In this document: positions 6,572 through 13,067 of the stretch, one piece after another | How the letters are laid out: each line of letters opens with the position of its first letter | Position numbering within the stretch: position 1 is the stretch's first letter | Assembly: GCA_900552395.1 (NCBI GenBank) | Contig: URZJ01000034.1 | Location: 1-13,067 of the forward strand | Reading direction: 5' to 3' | Length of the DNA stretch: 13,067 nt | Origin: an uncultured Collinsella sp. | Lineage (GTDB): Bacteria; Actinomycetota; Coriobacteriia; Coriobacteriales; Coriobacteriaceae | The notes under the pieces: generated by a model | Told to the model about the DNA's origin: nothing | Database searches by the model: none | What the model saw: only the letters and a program-made list of their open reading frames with translations | Made by a program: the position numbers and the translations under genes

Positions 6572-7981
6572 CTACTTGTCGTCATCGTCCATGGAACCGT
6601 CAATGCCGGTTTTGGTGTCGTCATCCGTGTTGGAATCGTCATCCTTGGCGAAGGGGTTCTTGAAAAAGCCTGTCGCATCGGGCTGCAGGTCCGAAAGCTT
6701 GATCCAAGGATTATCGAGCTCGGGCTTGGGCATAGCTTTAGCCTCGGGCGCAGTCTCGTTACCGATGAGCTCGGACTCATAGATGAACGTATCGTCCCCA
6801 AGCGCGTCGTAGGCGGCGACCGGGTTACCCTCGGTATCGCGATACGGCGTGCCCTTAAACACGGCGCCGTCGTATGCCACGAGCTGACGGCCGGTCTCGT
6901 TCTCAAAGAAGTAGACGAAGGTGCCCTTGAGGGCCGCGCACAGCGGAATGGCGATAACCATGCCGATGGGACCCATGAGTGCCGAACCGACAACGAGAGC
7001 CGTCAGGCTCATAACGGGATGCACCTGCACCGAGCTCTGCATGACCTTAGGCGAAATCACGTTATCGGTGACGTTTTGAGCCACCATGGTCACGACAAGC
7101 GTCCATAACGCCAGCATAGGGCTGAACATAAACCCAAGCACCGTGGCGATCGCCGCGCTCACCCAGGGACCAACAACCGGAACCAAGTGCATAATGCCGG
7201 TGAAGATGGCCATGAGCGCTGCATATGGATGGCCAATGAGCGTAAAGCCGATAAAGGCGAGGATGCCACCGCAGATGGACGTCACGACCATACCGCGCAT
7301 GTAGCCGCCGACAGAGCGAGAAAGGATGGCGACCATAAAGCGGTACGAGGTCTCCTTCTCCTGACCGATGATGGTGCAAATCTCGTGGTGCATGCGAGGG
7401 TAGTCGCAAGCCATCCAGTAGGCAAGAACCAGACCAAGGAAGATCACGAACAGCTGCGAGGCCGTATTGGTGATGAGCGGGAACACACCGCGGCCAAGCT
7501 CGGCAGCGATCTGAGACACATACTTCGATGCCACGGTAACCAGCGACGAAAGATTATCGTCCAAATACTCCATGAGCGGCGTGTTGTTGAGCGTCTTGAC
7601 ATGCGAGACCATCTCGTTGAGGTCGCCACCCGCAACACGAAGCAGCTCAGGCAGACGGCTCAGGACTTCCATGATCTGACCAAAGAGAATCGGCGACAAG
7701 ATGCAAACGACACCGACGAGTACGGCAACAACAACAATAAGCGCGATAAGCGAACCGATGCCGCGATTCACGCCATGGTGCTCGAGCCAGTTGGTGATCG
7801 GGGACATCACAAAAGCAATGATGGAGCCAACGGCAAGGAACTCAATAACCGGTGCCAGGATGCCCATAAGGTTAAAGATGACAGCAGCAATAACAATGCA
7901 GCCGACAACAGCCCAAATGCGCAGCGTCAGAATGCGGGTGTCGCGCAGCGCGCGATCGGTTTGTTGGGGATGCTCACTCAT
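6572..7981 (-). CDS. AI-2E family membrane transporter/permease
   Basis: A 469-residue polytopic membrane protein of the AI-2E (PerM/YhhT/TqsA) family. Hydrophobic segments lie at about 21-60 (two helices), 75-98, 165-190, 230-250, 253-290, 292-305 and 323-350, with a central soluble stretch at about 105-160 that is typical of this family. The conserved core around GIMHLVPVVGPW (262-273) and the DNVISPKVM segment (306-314) support the assignment. Members have been linked to autoinducer-2 export or sodium/proton antiport, and substrate cannot be read from sequence. The C-terminus, about 355-469, is a long hydrophilic extension ending in Asp-rich clusters (447-449, 453-455, 465-468). The start overlaps the sigma-factor stop by 4 bases (ATGA), so it is probably translationally coupled, and a terminator follows. 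Confidence 0.9.
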   Translation of the reverse strand: MSEHPQQTDRALRDTRILTLRIWAVVGCIVIAAVIFNLMGILAPVIEFLAVGSIIAFVMSPITNWLEHHGVNRGIGSLIALIVVVAVLVGVVCILSPILFGQIMEVLSRLPELLRVAGGDLNEMVSHVKTLNNTPLMEYLDDNLSSLVTVASKYVSQIAAELGRGVFPLITNTASQLFVIFLGLVLAYWMACDYPRMHHEICTIIGQEKETSYRFMVAILSRSVGGYMRGMVVTSICGGILAFIGFTLIGHPYAALMAIFTGIMHLVPVVGPWVSAAIATVLGFMFSPMLALWTLVVTMVAQNVTDNVISPKVMQSSVQVHPVMSLTALVVGSALMGPIGMVIAIPLCAALKGTFVYFFENETGRQLVAYDGAVFKGTPYRDTEGNPVAAYDALGDDTFIYESELIGNETAPEAKAMPKPELDNPWIKLSDLQPDATGFFKNPFAKDDDSNTDDDTKTGIDGSMDDDDK

Positions 7982-8769
7982 GAACGAACCATCACTCCGT
8001 CGGGGTCGATCTTATCCTGAATCTTCTTGAGCGTGCGGCGCAGCAGACGCGAAACCTGCACCTGGGAGATACCCAGCTTCTTGGCAATCTCGATCTGGGT
8101 CATGCCCTTCACAAAGCGCAGCTCGATAACCTCACGCTCGCGCGGCGAGAAATCGCGGATGGCTTCCTCGATCACCAGGCGGTCATCGGTAAAGTCGAGC
8201 TCGTTGTCGTCGTCGGCGTAACGGTCAAGAATCGAGGGCGCATCGTCGGAATCGGACGCTCCGGGAGCCTCGATGGGCACCGACGTATAGGCCGACGACG
8301 ATTCCATGGCCTCCAGGACCTCGTCGACGGTCACGTCCAGGTACTCAGCGATTTCTTCGACCTTGGGCGAGCGCTGCAACTCGTTGGTAAGCTTGTCGGT
8401 AGCCTGGTTAACCTTGGCAGAAAGCTCCTGCAGGCGACGAGGCACGCGCACGCTCCAGCCCTTGTCACGGAAGTGACGCTTGATCTCGCCCAAGATGGTG
8501 GGCGTGGCAAACGTGGTGAACTCGAGTCCGCGCTCAGGGTCAAAGCGGTCGATTGCCTTGAGCAGGCCCAAATAGCCAACCTGCATCAGGTCGTCGAGCG
8601 GCTCGCCGCGATTCTTAAATTTGTTGGCAAGAAACCTTACCAGGTTCATATGGGACATGACGAGCTGCTCGCGGGCGTCCGGATCACCGGTCTCCTTGTA
8701 GCGACGAAACAGCTCGCGGGTTTTCTCCTTGTCCCAAGCGGTCTTGCCGCTCCGGGAACGTTCGGTCAT
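7978..8769 (-). CDS. RNA polymerase sigma factor, SigB/SigF/SigG type
   Basis: A 263-residue group 3 sigma factor of the SigB/F/G family. Region 2 runs from about 36 to 105, with SHMNLVRFLANKF (39-51), the core-binding DDLMQVGYLGLLKAIDRFDP (59-78) and the -10-recognition part FTTFATPTILGEIKRHFRD (84-102). Region 3 covers about 110-165, where VPRRLQEL (109-116) is characteristic. An acidic, low-complexity linker (168-196) precedes region 4 with SPREREVIELRF (208-219) and the helix-turn-helix MTQIEIAKKLGISQVQVSRLLRR (223-245). The ATG at 8769 is one base after the stop of the RsbW-like gene, with AAGGCGG about nine bases upstream. Position directly after an RsbW homologue indicates partner-switching type control of a general stress or stationary-phase regulon; the exact regulon is unknown. 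Confidence 0.93.
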   Translation of the reverse strand: MTERSRSGKTAWDKEKTRELFRRYKETGDPDAREQLVMSHMNLVRFLANKFKNRGEPLDDLMQVGYLGLLKAIDRFDPERGLEFTTFATPTILGEIKRHFRDKGWSVRVPRRLQELSAKVNQATDKLTNELQRSPKVEEIAEYLDVTVDEVLEAMESSSAYTSVPIEAPGASDSDDAPSILDRYADDDNELDFTDDRLVIEEAIRDFSPREREVIELRFVKGMTQIEIAKKLGISQVQVSRLLRRTLKKIQDKIDPDGVMVRS

Positions 8770-8770
8770 A

Positions 8771-9148
8771 TTAGATATCCGCCTTGAGATCGAGGGAAAG
8801 CGTCAGGGGCGCCGCAGTCTTTTCGTAGGAATCGCACACGCTCGCGAGGATGAGCTCGGCATACACCGCAGCCTGGTCGTTTTCATCAACCGTAGCCTGG
8901 TCTCCAAAGGTAATAGTCATGCCAACGTGAGTCTCATCGACATCGAATTTGATGGTGATGTCGTCGCAGTCGACCGCGGTGCACCCAAAGATGAAGGCTT
9001 CCTCGGCAGCCATGCGGATATCCTCGATGCGATCGACGGACATAGAGCACAGGGCGCCGACGTTGGCGGCCGTCATGCGCACCAAGCGCGCGAGACGAGG
9101 ATCACCGGCAACGCTCAGCGTGATGGGGCAGGTTGCTTCACTACTCAT
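8771..9148 (-). CDS. RsbW-like anti-sigma factor with degenerate ATP-binding site
   Basis: A 125-residue protein whose middle, RIEDIRMAAEEAF (40-52) followed by the ITIKFDVDETHVGMTITF strands (64-81), matches the GHKL/HATPase fold of RsbW/SpoIIAB anti-sigma kinases. These bind their sigma factor and are released when they phosphorylate an RsbV/SpoIIAA antagonist. The N-box normally reads EaxxNAxxHA; here it reads EAFIFGCTAV (50-59), with Phe54 replacing the Mg-coordinating Asn, and no DxGxG motif follows (FGDQATVDEN, 81-90). ATP binding is therefore doubtful. The start ATG 9148 has GAGGAG seven bases upstream (9156-9161); the frame is open to 9259, but the added residues lie within the DUF948-like gene. 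It overlaps that gene by 8 bases and ends one base before the sigma-factor start. Role as anti-sigma factor is inferred from fold and position. Confidence 0.8.
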   Translation of the reverse strand: MSSEATCPITLSVAGDPRLARLVRMTAANVGALCSMSVDRIEDIRMAAEEAFIFGCTAVDCDDITIKFDVDETHVGMTITFGDQATVDENDQAAVYAELILASVCDSYEKTAAPLTLSLDLKADI

Positions 9149-9731
9149 CGCAGGACTCCTCGGAGGTCTCGGCAGGCGTATAGGTGTAATACTGAGCAGG
9201 CTTGGCTGCGGGCTTCTGAACATCATCGTCGTCGTCACCAGCGGCATCGTCATCGCCAATCAGAACGCGCTCAGTAGGCCGCTCGGCCTCGGCGGCGGCA
9301 GTGGCGAGCTTGCGATCGGCGTCGGCTGCAGGAGCCTTCACCTTATTGAAGAGCTTCTGTACGGCACCGGCCGCAGAATCAGTCACGCTCGATACGGCAT
9401 TACTGGCCTCGGCCACGCTGCCCGTAACCTCGGAAATGTCGCGAACGACCGCCTCAACCTCAACAAGGTTGGACGTCAGGGCGTCAACGGCAGTTTTGCC
9501 CGACTTGAGGAGCGGCTCAACCTGTGCCAGCGCGGGGGTGAGCTCATCGACAGCGCCATCGAGCTTTGCCACCACGGGCTGTGCCTCGGCGAGCGTGTTG
9601 TTAAGGTCGCTCACCGTCTTGTCGAGCGAATCAACGACGGTGCGGGTCTTGCGCAGCGTGAGCGCGAGCTCGACAACAGCCCACACGCCGGCAACGGCGA
9701 GCAACAGCAGGGCGATTTGAATGGGACTCAT
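9141..9731 (-). CDS. DUF948-like membrane-anchored coiled-coil protein
   Basis: A 196-residue protein with an N-terminal transmembrane helix (about 4-24) followed by a long Leu/Val heptad-like helical region (about 28-130), the layout of DUF948 proteins such as the Bacillus general stress protein YtxG. The remainder is low-complexity: Ala-rich (133-150), an Asp cluster (160-170) and a Pro/Tyr/Glu tail. No enzymatic motif is visible. The first three residues give little signal-peptide n-region charge, so it is more likely a membrane anchor than a secreted protein. ATG 9731 has GGGAGG five bases upstream (9737-9742). It is the first gene of the sigma block and overlaps the RsbW-like start by 8 bases, so it may be a stress-block component or sensor; the latter is a guess from position only. 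Confidence 0.75.
   Translation of the reverse strand: MSPIQIALLLLAVAGVWAVVELALTLRKTRTVVDSLDKTVSDLNNTLAEAQPVVAKLDGAVDELTPALAQVEPLLKSGKTAVDALTSNLVEVEAVVRDISEVTGSVAEASNAVSSVTDSAAGAVQKLFNKVKAPAADADRKLATAAAEAERPTERVLIGDDDAAGDDDDDVQKPAAKPAQYYTYTPAETSEESCDE
9156..9161 (-). promoter_or_regulatory. Ribosome-binding site deciding the RsbW-like start
   Basis: GAGGAG on the minus strand, 7 bases before ATG 9148 and inside the 3' end of the DUF948-like gene, supports the 125-residue form. Confidence 0.65.
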
Positions 9732-9772
9732 ACAAGCCTCCCGAAGGAATCGAAATACAGACGCTGTTCATG

Positions 9773-9799
9773 GTACCCCAAAGAAGGGCAAAGATACCC
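9773..9799 (-). promoter_or_regulatory. Paired GGGTA elements upstream of the sigma-factor block
   Basis: In the 95-base gap between rarA and the DUF948-like gene the minus strand has CTTTGGGTAT (GGGTAT at 9799-9794) and, 21 bases on, CTTTGGGGTAC (GGGTAC at 9778-9773). GGGTAT resembles the -10 element of SigB/SigF promoters, which often autoregulate such operons, but no clear GTTT -35 box sits at the right distance. They might instead be a repeated operator. No hairpin terminator for rarA was seen in this gap. Confidence 0.3.
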
Positions 9800-9826
9800 A
9801 AAGGGAATGTGCGAGGTGCCAATGAC

Positions 9827-11176
9827 CTACTTGGGGGCGTTGCCGCTACGGTCGCGTTCGCTTTGCTCCACACGCCACTCTTCCCAACCGCGGCCCGCAG
9901 GCTGCCAGAACGCGCCGCGCTCCAGGCCTTCGGGCAAATAGCGCTGATCGACCCAGCCTTCGGGATAATCGTGCGGGTACTTGTATACACCGTACTCGTC
10001 GCTGCCGGGACGGTGACGATCGCGCAGGTAGCTGGGCACCTCGCGAAGACCACTGCTGTGGATATCGGCCAGCGCCGCATCGATCGAGGCCTCACACGCG
10101 TTGGACTTAGGCGCCAGGCACACATAGAGCGCAGCCTGAGCCAGGTTGATGCGACACTCGGGATAGCCAATGACCTCGGCAGATTTAAATGCGGCATGTG
10201 CCACCAAAAGCGCCTGCGGGTCGGCGTTGCCAACATCCTCGGAAGCCTGAATCATAATGCGGCGAGCGATAAACTTGGGATCCTCCCCCGCATCGATCAT
10301 GCGCGCAAGCCAATAAATGGTGGCATCGGGATCGCTGCCTCGCATGGACTTGATGAACGCGCTAATAATGTCGTAGTGCATATCACCGTTTTTGTCATAC
10401 GAAAACCCACGACGCGGATTGGCGATCTTCACGTCGTCCACGGTAATGGGATAGCGTTCCCCCGCCGCCGGCGCTGGCGTTCCCTCAGTATCAGGACACG
10501 TAACGGCAATCTCACTCGCAAGCTCGAGCGTCGTGAGCGCCGAGCGCGCATCACCCGCGGCCAGCGTGCAAATGGTCTTGACTGTATCCTTATCGGCCGA
10601 GAACTTACCGTTTAAACCCTGCGGCGCCTCGAGCGCACGCTCAATGAGCGTGGCGATATCCTCGTCCTTCAGGTGCTCAAGCTCTACCACACGCCCACGC
10701 GAGAGCAATGCCGAGTTGACCTCAAAGTACGGGTTTTCCGTCGTGGCGCCAATCATAATGACGGTGCGGTTCTCGACCGCATGCAGCAGGGCATCTTGCT
10801 GAGACTTCGAAAAGCGATGGATCTCATCGATAAACAGAATGGTGCGGCGGTCGTAGGTGTTCAGACGGGTCTTAGCCTCATCGATTACGCGGCGCAGGTC
10901 CTTCACAGTGCCCGTCACGGCGCTGACCTCGACAAACTCGCTCTTGGTATGGTTGGCGATAATGTGGGCCAGCGTCGTCTTGCCCGTGCCAGCCGGGCCG
11001 TACAGAATCACGCTCGACAGCACGTCATGCTCAATCGCGGCGCGCAGCCACGAGCCCTTACCGACGGCCTTTTGCTGGCCCACATACTCGTCGAGCGAAT
11101 TGGGGCGCATACGCACCGCAAGCGGCGCATTTTTAAAGGAGCGCTCGCGCGTCGAAGCAGAAAAAAGGTCGTCCAT
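9827..11176 (-). CDS. rarA: Replication-associated recombination protein RarA (AAA+ ATPase, MgsA)
   Basis: A 449-residue clamp-loader-like AAA+ ATPase that acts at stalled replication forks. It begins MDDLF, followed by PLAVRMRPNSLDEYVGQ, the usual RarA opening. Walker A is GPAGTGKTT (60-68; Ala replaces the commoner second Pro), Walker B LFIDEIH (114-120), sensor 1 region GATTENP (143-149). The C-terminal half has the conserved blocks YDKNGDMHYDIISAFIKSMR, GSDPDATIYWLARM and EDVGNADPQAL, which identify RarA rather than a DnaX or RuvB protein. Three in-frame ATGs (11191, 11182, 11176) are possible; I chose 11176 because MDDLF is the typical start and GGGATGG precedes it, though that site is weak. 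The gene follows the HD phosphohydrolase by about 60 bases and may share its transcript. Confidence 0.94.
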   Translation of the reverse strand: MDDLFSASTRERSFKNAPLAVRMRPNSLDEYVGQQKAVGKGSWLRAAIEHDVLSSVILYGPAGTGKTTLAHIIANHTKSEFVEVSAVTGTVKDLRRVIDEAKTRLNTYDRRTILFIDEIHRFSKSQQDALLHAVENRTVIMIGATTENPYFEVNSALLSRGRVVELEHLKDEDIATLIERALEAPQGLNGKFSADKDTVKTICTLAAGDARSALTTLELASEIAVTCPDTEGTPAPAAGERYPITVDDVKIANPRRGFSYDKNGDMHYDIISAFIKSMRGSDPDATIYWLARMIDAGEDPKFIARRIMIQASEDVGNADPQALLVAHAAFKSAEVIGYPECRINLAQAALYVCLAPKSNACEASIDAALADIHSSGLREVPSYLRDRHRPGSDEYGVYKYPHDYPEGWVDQRYLPEGLERGAFWQPAGRGWEEWRVEQSERDRSGNAPK

Positions 11177-11215
11177 AGCCATCCCGTGCATTAATCAAAA
11201 TCGTTGTTGACCAAC

Positions 11216-11221
11216 AGTATA
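11216..11221 (-). promoter_or_regulatory. Possible -10 element upstream of rarA
   Basis: TATACT (11221-11216, minus strand) would place a transcript start about 33 bases before ATG 11176. No convincing -35 box lies 16-18 bases upstream, so rarA may equally be read through from the HD gene. Confidence 0.3.
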
Positions 11222-11236
11222 CCGAAAGGATACGAA

Positions 11237-12484
11237 CTACCGTTCGTTAATATAGGTGCGGTGCGGAAACTTTAGACCTGGGAACAATTTGCTCGTCAGC
11301 TCGCAGAAATAACCATCCGTCATGCTTGCGATGTAATCGACGACGGCCTGATCCTTGTCGTCCTGCCAGGCATAGGTGCGATCGTAGTAGGAAAGCTGCT
11401 GATCAATGCGCGAAACGTGATGCTTAAAGATGTAAGAGGACTCGTCGCCTTTATTTAGATCCTGCAGGCAACGGTCGTAGAGCTTTTCGAAGGCCTCACG
11501 CAACTCTGCCTCAGAATCGCCTTCGATACCGCCCTTGCTATAGATCTTCTCGTAGTTCTCGCGCTTCGCCCGGCGGATCTCCTCAAACAGGTCCTCGCTC
11601 ATCTCGATACGCGGTTTGCCATAGCTATGCTCAACGATATCGATGGAAGCGTGCGTGAGAATCCAACTGTTGTAGGCACCGCCCCGGCCATCATCAAAGG
11701 CGTCGGGTGACAGCAGACCCGCTGCAATGGCGTCTTGGCGATCGCGCCCAACGTAGGCAAGGATATCCGAAATGCGAACAACGCAGCCCTCGAGCGTCAT
11801 GGGACGCAGGTGCTCAATAGCGCCATAGCCCGTGGCGATACAGTCCTCAACCGTCTGATCGAACTGGTCAAAGGAGCCCATGTCCGAGAGCTCAAACACA
11901 CGCTGCTCGTACTCGCCGTTATGGCATAGCACGCCGTCGAGCGTCTGGAGCGACACGTTGCGGCCGTACAGCGCGTCGAGCACGCGGACCGACTGCACGT
12001 TATGGAAAAAATAACGCCCCGTACGCTCATGATAGATATCGTTGAGGAAGCGCTCGCCGGCATGACCGAAAGGCGTGTGTCCCAAGTCGTGGCCCAGGCC
12101 AATCGCCTCGATCAGATCGCAATTGAGCCCCAGGGCGCGACCGATATCGCGCGCAATGCGCGAGACAAGCTGCACGTGCAAACCGCGGCGCGACAGATCG
12201 TCATTGCTACGGAAGCTAAAGACCTGCGTTTTGCCCGCATAACGGGTGTACGCCGGAAGATGAAGTATCTTTTCGGTATCGCGCATAAACGCCGGACGCA
12301 TAAGCGTGCCTTTGTCGGCGGCGCGATCAATACGACGAATGACCTGATCGTCGTTGCAACGATACGGGTTGACATAGCCCGAAGCGCAATCGGCGGCAAT
12401 GCGCTCGACAAGTTCGGGCGACAACGCCGAGGGAATACGGTCCATGCGCGCCTTAATGACGGCCGTTTCTTGATTAGTTGCCAT
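11237..12484 (-). CDS. dGTPase-like HD-domain phosphohydrolase
   Basis: A 415-residue HD-superfamily protein resembling deoxyguanosinetriphosphate triphosphohydrolase-like proteins, which hydrolyse dNTPs to deoxynucleosides and triphosphate and so affect nucleotide pools. The metal ligands are visible in order: H103 (RRGLH), H132-D133 in LGHDLGHTPFGH (130-141) and D240 (RISDILAYVGRD). AGKTQVF (83-89) upstream is the conserved substrate-site segment of this family. The catalytic set is complete; nucleotide preference cannot be told from sequence, so I give no dgt symbol. The start ATG 12484 has AAGGAG six bases upstream (12491-12496); the frame extends nine residues further to 12511 but that start has no such site. 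It follows the prepilin-peptidase-like gene by 31 bases and a TAG stop lies in a small inverted repeat. Confidence 0.9.
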   Translation of the reverse strand: MATNQETAVIKARMDRIPSALSPELVERIAADCASGYVNPYRCNDDQVIRRIDRAADKGTLMRPAFMRDTEKILHLPAYTRYAGKTQVFSFRSNDDLSRRGLHVQLVSRIARDIGRALGLNCDLIEAIGLGHDLGHTPFGHAGERFLNDIYHERTGRYFFHNVQSVRVLDALYGRNVSLQTLDGVLCHNGEYEQRVFELSDMGSFDQFDQTVEDCIATGYGAIEHLRPMTLEGCVVRISDILAYVGRDRQDAIAAGLLSPDAFDDGRGGAYNSWILTHASIDIVEHSYGKPRIEMSEDLFEEIRRAKRENYEKIYSKGGIEGDSEAELREAFEKLYDRCLQDLNKGDESSYIFKHHVSRIDQQLSYYDRTYAWQDDKDQAVVDYIASMTDGYFCELTSKLFPGLKFPHRTYINER

Positions 12485-12490
12485 GGCATG

Positions 12491-12496
12491 CTCCTT
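12491..12496 (-). promoter_or_regulatory. Ribosome-binding site deciding the HD-protein start
   Basis: AAGGAG on the minus strand, 6 bases before ATG 12484, favours this start over ATG 12511. Confidence 0.75.
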
Positions 12497-12515
12497 AAAA
12501 CGGATGCGCAATCGG

Positions 12516-12926
12516 TTACAAAGTGCAGCCCACGACCTCGATTATGGCAAAAATCGGCACCAAAAACGGGAGCAATGGCAGGGAGCGCGATTTCGTGATG
12601 AGGCAGGAGAGGGCAAGGACCAGGAGCGCGGCGGCAAATGACACGATGCCACCCATAGGGTCGAGCGTGCAAAGCGCGAAGAGTGCCTTAGCATCTCCCA
12701 TGCCGATGCCCGGGGTTTGGCGAAGTCGACGCCAGAGCGACTCAGTCAGCACAAGGGAAAGATACACGATGACAGCAAAACCGGCGTGATCAAGCGCGGT
12801 GTTCAAACCGAGGTCGAGCCAAACACCCGCCAACGCCGCCACGGCACGCCCATTGGGAAACCGCCGCTCGCGGGCATCAATTGCCACGCCGGCAAAGATG
12901 CAAATCCAAAACGGGATATAGACCAT
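12516..12926 (-). CDS. Small A24-family prepilin peptidase-like membrane protein
   Basis: A 136-residue, very hydrophobic protein. It has the two aspartate motifs of type IV prepilin peptidases (A24): DARERRFPN (17-25), corresponding to the D...PN segment, and GIGMGDAK (73-80) with the GxGD aspartate D78. Hydrophobic segments lie at about 2-17, 27-40, 48-63, 81-110 and 116-133. It lacks the N-terminal Cys-containing methyltransferase domain of full-length PilD, so it resembles the short peptidase-only forms such as TadV/CpaA. Its role would be cleaving leader peptides of pilin-like proteins, but no pilus, Tad or competence gene is visible here. ATG 12926 has AAGGAGG six bases upstream (12933-12939); the frame extends 15 residues more to 12971, through the terminator, and that form is unlikely. 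Confidence 0.8.
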   Translation of the reverse strand: MVYIPFWICIFAGVAIDARERRFPNGRAVAALAGVWLDLGLNTALDHAGFAVIVYLSLVLTESLWRRLRQTPGIGMGDAKALFALCTLDPMGGIVSFAAALLVLALSCLITKSRSLPLLPFLVPIFAIIEVVGCTL

Positions 12927-12932
12927 CGAATA

Positions 12933-12939
12933 CCTCCTT
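12933..12939 (-). promoter_or_regulatory. Ribosome-binding site deciding the prepilin-peptidase start
   Basis: AAGGAGG on the minus strand, 6 bases before ATG 12926. Only about 30 bases separate this ATG from the terminator, so a separate promoter would have to overlap the hairpin. Confidence 0.8.
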
Positions 12940-12949
12940 GGGCAGTCAC

Positions 12950-12999
12950 TCAAAAGCAAAAACCACCACAAAGATGCCTGTCCCCTTTGCGGTGGTTTT
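12950..12999 (-). terminator. Hairpin terminator after the right-edge gene, possibly a repeat element
   Basis: Arms at 12959-12973 and 12985-12999 pair over 15 bases with an 11-base loop. On the minus strand the single non-Watson-Crick pair is a G-U wobble, and the hairpin runs into a T-rich tract (TTTTTGCTTTTG), so it should terminate minus-strand transcripts. On the plus strand that pair becomes A-C. The loop with its flank contains CCTGTCCCC. Confidence 0.8.
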
Positions 13000-13007
13000 G
13001 GTCGTGG

Positions 13008-13067
13008 TTATTTGGCGCCTTGCATGACCTCGTCAAGGGTAACGTTGACGGCGTGCTGCGTCGGCAC
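13008..13067 (-). CDS. C-terminal 19 residues of an unidentified protein
   Basis: The minus strand from the window edge reads VPTQHAVNVTLDEVMQGAK and stops with TAA at 13008-13010, nine bases before the terminator hairpin. The frame is open to the edge and the terminator placement supports a real gene end. Nineteen residues are too few for a family assignment. Confidence 0.55.
   Translation of the reverse strand: MPTQHAVNVTLDEVMQGAK

Noticed and set aside
7187..8020. A 277-codon plus-strand frame
   Set aside because: Antisense to the AI-2E-family gene; its hydrophilic His/Asp/Asn-rich translation is the complement of membrane-helix codons.
9827..11176. RarA Walker A with Ala for the second Pro as a defect
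   Set aside because: The Gly, Lys and Thr residues needed for nucleotide binding are intact; a GPAGTGKT variant is common among AAA+ ATPases.
11232..11245. Small inverted repeat CGAAC-GGTA-GTTCG at the HD-gene stop
   Set aside because: The stem is only five base pairs and no T-tract follows, so it is not supported as a terminator or operator.

Overview
The window is a compact, high-GC bacterial chromosome segment in which every gene I can support lies on the minus strand. The gene content and order (alaS-ruvX-mltG followed by shikimate-pathway genes, an RsbW/SigB-type module, rarA, a dGTPase-like HD protein) and the protein sequences suggest an actinobacterium of the class Coriobacteriia, most likely Collinsella or a close relative. 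That assignment rests on gene order and general protein character, not on a database search. No tRNA, rRNA, insertion sequence, phage gene or CRISPR array was seen.

Reading in the direction of transcription (right to left): the right edge (13008-13067) holds the last 19 codons of an unidentified gene, followed by a strong hairpin terminator (12959-12999) whose loop and arms look like a dispersed repeat. Next come a small prepilin-peptidase-like membrane protein (12516-12926), a dGTPase-like HD phosphohydrolase (11237-12484) and the clamp-loader-like ATPase RarA (9827-11176). After a 95-base gap there is a four-gene block: a DUF948-like membrane/coiled-coil protein (9141-9731), an RsbW-like anti-sigma factor (8771-9148), a SigB/SigF-type sigma factor (7978-8769) and an AI-2E-family membrane protein (6572-7981). 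It is closed by a clear intrinsic terminator (6492-6520). A promoter that overlaps this terminator's T-tract starts the next block: alaS (3762-6419), ruvX (3324-3752), mltG (1898-3331), a YqeG-type HAD phosphatase (1399-1896), aroK (857-1390) and an AroB homologue running off the left edge (1-860).

Genes inside each block overlap by 4 or 8 bases or sit 1-9 bases apart, so they are probably transcribed together and in places translationally coupled. The alaS block is a housekeeping operon joining translation, DNA metabolism, cell-wall glycan termination and the shikimate pathway. The sigma block looks like a self-contained regulatory unit: sigma factor, its probable inhibitor, and two membrane proteins with Asp-rich tails.

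The two most interesting observations are degenerate enzymes in normal genomic positions. The AroB homologue keeps the fold and its place beside an intact aroK, but has lost the NAD-binding glycine motif, the metal ligands I could align and the substrate-loop signature, and has gained a cysteine cluster. The RsbW-like protein lacks the N-box asparagine and the DxGxG motif needed for ATP binding, and no RsbV-type antagonist is encoded nearby. Either could be a pseudoenzyme with a changed role.
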